From UBA1181 sp963619325 (lineage in GTDB: Bacteria; Bacteroidota; Bacteroidia; Bacteroidales; Paludibacteraceae), in the NCBI GenBank assembly GCA_963619325.1, contig CAVEVQ010000013.1, positions 1 through 62,625 on the forward strand: 62,625 bases of DNA, written 5' to 3'. This document shows, one piece after another, positions 60,461 to 62,625 of the stretch; the stretch's first letter is position 1, and every line of letters begins with the position of its first letter. A program made the position numbers and the translations under genes. Below the pieces are notes generated by a model. It made no database searches, was not told the DNA's origin, and saw only the letters and a list, made by a program, of their open reading frames with translations.

Positions 60461-62377
60461 ATGACGAATTCTGCCTTATATCATCAGGTTTTGCAAAAAT
60501 ATTGGGGATATTCCTCTTTCCGTCCTCTTCAAGAACAGATTGTGGATGCCGCTTATTTGGGTCATGACATTCTCGGTTTGATGCCGACGGGTGGCGGAAA
60601 AAGCATCACTTTCCAAGTGCCTGCTCTATGCAAAGAGGGTATCTGCCTCGTGGTTACTCCTCTCATCGCCTTGATGAAAGATCAGGTGGATAACCTTCGG
60701 GCAAAGGGTATACGTGCCGTTACGGTCTATTCCGGTATGGGACAAAAAGAGATTGTGCAGGCGTTAGATAATTGTATATTAGGTGATTACAAATTTCTTT
60801 ACATTTCTCCTGAGCGACTTGGAACAGATCTTTTCTTGGAGAAGGTAAAGAGAATGAATGTCTCTATGTTGGTGGTCGATGAGTCTCACTGTATTTCTCA
60901 ATGGGGCTACGATTTCCGCCCGGCTTATCTGAAAATTGCTGAAATCCGTAAGGTGTTGTCGGAAGATATTCCTGTAATGGCGTTGACGGCGACGGCGACG
61001 CCCGAGGTGGTTGAGGACATTCAAAATCAATTGCATTTTCGTGTGCATAGGGTTGTTCAGAAGAGCTTTTCCCGAAAAAACATCGCTTACGTCGTGAGAA
61101 AAACAGATGACAAAATAGGTCAGATGATTCATATATTACGTTCTGTTCCAGGTACTTCCATTGTCTATGTCCGTAGTCGTAAACGCACGAAAGAGATCGC
61201 GGATTTGCTGAGAGAGGAGGGCTTCACGGCAGACCATTTTCACGCTGGTTTAACGCATGGTGCGAAGGATCGCAAACAAGAGGCATGGAAGAAAGGGGAG
61301 TGTCGGGTCATCGTGGCAACGAACGCTTTCGGTATGGGTATAGATAAACCTGACGTGCGCACGGTCATCCATATTGATCTGCCCGACACGCTCGAAGCCT
61401 ATTTCCAAGAGGCGGGCCGTGCGGGTCGTGACGAAAAAAAAGCGTATGCAGTTCTTCTATATAACAAATCGGACATATCTAAACTTAAAAAACGTGTCGC
61501 TGATAGTTTCCCTTCACGAGATTTTATCGTTCAGGTTTATCGAGAGTTGTGTTGCTATTTTGAAATTGGTGTTGACCAAGGAGAAGGTTTTATGCACGAC
61601 TTTAATTTGTTTGAGTTTTGCGCAGTCTACCATCTCCCAACTGTGCAGACACACAGTGCTTTGAAAATTCTTGAACAGGCTGGCTATGTGGAGTTTACAG
61701 AAGAACTGACGCTTCAATCGCTTGTTAAAATCATCGTTACGAAAGAGCAACTTTATAATCTGCCAACGGAGGTTAGCCCTCTTTTGGATGATATTCTCAA
61801 CCTCCTTCTTCGATCTTATACGGGTCTCTTCACCGAACCTGCACACGTCGACGAGGATATGATGGCCCATAGGCTGAATATCACCAGGGATGAGCTCTAT
61901 CATAAAATGGTGGAACTTAGTAAGATGGGTGCAATCTCGTATGTGCCGGGAAAAACAGCTCCCTTTGTCTTTTTCCCTCGACGTCGGGTAGACGACAAGT
62001 ATCTGAGAATCACCAAGGAGGTTTACGAAACTCGTTTAGAAAGGTTCAGAGACCGTATTGAAAAGGTAATTGCCTATGTTCAAGACGAGGATCACTGCCG
62101 TAGCCGTATGCTCCTTCAATATTTCGGGGAATATTCTTCTGAAAATTGCGGTCAGTGCGATTATTGCCTTGCCAAGAATGAATTGGGTATCGGTAACGGT
62201 GAGTTTGAAAAAATTCGTGCTTTTGTTCTGTCTTCTCTTAAAGAAACTCCGATGGATTCGCAGTCGCTCGTTCGTACCGCTTCTTTTGTTGAGGCTCATG
62301 TCCTCTCTGTTATTCGTCTCCTCTTGGACGAGGAAGAAATTTTTGTCAACGAGGATGGTCGTCTGTGTGTTGCTTAG
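60461..62377 (+). CDS. recQ: ATP-dependent DNA helicase RecQ
   Basis: A 638-aa superfamily 2 helicase with 3'-5' polarity expected. Motifs: FRPLQEQIV (motif 0), LMPTGGGKS (Walker A), VVDESHCISQWGYDFRP (motif II with DESH instead of DEAH plus the aromatic-rich loop), LTATATPEV (III) and IHIDLPDTLEAYFQEAGRAGRDEK (VI). Downstream, the zinc-binding Cys cluster (CRSRMLLQYFGE ... CGQCDYC) belongs to the RecQ C-terminal domain. No HRDC domain is visible, giving the short RecQ type. With recJ upstream it forms a recombination-repair pair. Confidence 0.95.
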   Translation: MTNSALYHQVLQKYWGYSSFRPLQEQIVDAAYLGHDILGLMPTGGGKSITFQVPALCKEGICLVVTPLIALMKDQVDNLRAKGIRAVTVYSGMGQKEIVQALDNCILGDYKFLYISPERLGTDLFLEKVKRMNVSMLVVDESHCISQWGYDFRPAYLKIAEIRKVLSEDIPVMALTATATPEVVEDIQNQLHFRVHRVVQKSFSRKNIAYVVRKTDDKIGQMIHILRSVPGTSIVYVRSRKRTKEIADLLREEGFTADHFHAGLTHGAKDRKQEAWKKGECRVIVATNAFGMGIDKPDVRTVIHIDLPDTLEAYFQEAGRAGRDEKKAYAVLLYNKSDISKLKKRVADSFPSRDFIVQVYRELCCYFEIGVDQGEGFMHDFNLFEFCAVYHLPTVQTHSALKILEQAGYVEFTEELTLQSLVKIIVTKEQLYNLPTEVSPLLDDILNLLLRSYTGLFTEPAHVDEDMMAHRLNITRDELYHKMVELSKMGAISYVPGKTAPFVFFPRRRVDDKYLRITKEVYETRLERFRDRIEKVIAYVQDEDHCRSRMLLQYFGEYSSENCGQCDYCLAKNELGIGNGEFEKIRAFVLSSLKETPMDSQSLVRTASFVEAHVLSVIRLLLDEEEIFVNEDGRLCVA

Positions 62378-62414
62378 TTTTTATTAACATTTGAATGCAA
62401 TTTCCAACTCGTTT

Positions 62415-62445
62415 TTTGTTTTTTTAAGAAATATAATTAACTTTG
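62415..62445 (+). promoter_or_regulatory. Consensus Bacteroidota promoter of the last gene
   Basis: TTTG (62415-62418), a 19-base spacer and TAACTTTG (62438-62445) match the TTTG-N19-TAnnTTTG consensus exactly. The leader to the ATG at 62511 is about 60 bases. Confidence 0.75.
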
Positions 62446-62510
62446 CTCGCTACGTGAAACGTACTTTGTGTAGACTTTATATTACTAATTCGATGAAAAA
62501 CGTATAGACG

Positions 62511-62625
62511 ATGAAATCAGTATGTCGTATATTTGCTATTGTGGCACTGATCGTTGCTTCTCTGCATGTGCATGCTCAGGACGAGATTGTGTGCGACCAA
62601 TATCATTTCAATTACTATTTGGTGA
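62511..62625 (+). CDS. Start of an exported protein (3' partial)
   Basis: ATG at 62511 opens a frame that runs off the window. The 38 visible residues begin with a classical signal peptide (MKSVCRIFAIVALIVASLHVHAQ, cleavage probably after HAQ or HA) followed by DEIVCDQYHFNYY. The -HAQ|D junction is typical of exported Bacteroidota proteins. The family cannot be recognised from this part. Confidence 0.65.
   Translation, partial: MKSVCRIFAIVALIVASLHVHAQDEIVCDQYHFNYYLV

Overview
The window looks like a chromosomal segment of a Bacteroidales-type bacterium (phylum Bacteroidota); I cannot place the family from sequence alone. Evidence: several genes are preceded by the Bacteroidota promoter pattern (TTG/TTTG about 19-21 bases before TAnnTTTG), purine-rich Shine-Dalgarno sites are mostly absent, and there are several type IX secretion system (T9SS) cargo proteins with C-terminal sorting domains, a PorP/SprF family protein and Bacteroidota-style outer-membrane barrels.

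Layout. 1-2.9 kb (+): the tail of a T9SS type B cargo gene, then a secreted GH30-family glycoside hydrolase with a T9SS type A tail. 3.1-4.7 kb (+): tRNA-Asn(GTT) with its own promoter and terminator, then an NAD-dependent epimerase/dehydratase ending in a zinc-ribbon-like tail. 4.8-12.7 kb (-): an accessory block with two nearly identical Rpn/PDDEXK_2 genes in tandem, an outer-membrane beta-barrel gene, and an alternating array of 'long' (358-359 aa) and 'short' (about 166 aa) paralogous genes. This array shows a recent gene conversion tract, a single-base frameshift and a 3'-end relic. By eye its modules resemble a PD-(D/E)XK (Uma2-like) fold, which is my inference.

12.8-50.7 kb (-) is one long co-directional run. 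Reading with transcription it holds purT, lysC, lysA, a family 2 glycosyltransferase, mazG, proS, an outer-membrane protein, an OmpA-family protein, a PorP/SprF protein, a 25-kb gene for an 8,344-residue T9SS type B surface protein with about 90 Ig-like repeats, and mutS2. The outer-membrane protein, OmpA protein, PorP/SprF protein and giant protein form a plausible secretion/anchoring unit for one giant adhesin.

50.8-52.6 kb (-) is a CLC chloride channel/antiporter with CBS domains. 52.8-58.3 kb (+) is a phosphate locus: OmpR-type response regulator, histidine kinase, pstS, pstC, pstA, pstB, with no phoU in the window. Direct repeats lie just upstream of the pstS promoter. 58.6-62.4 kb (+) holds recJ and recQ, each bounded by terminators or promoters. 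The last 115 bases start another exported protein behind a near-perfect Bacteroidota promoter.

The best candidate for an undescribed system is the long/short gene array at 8.0-12.7 kb with the neighbouring Rpn pair. The most striking single gene is the 25-kb adhesin.
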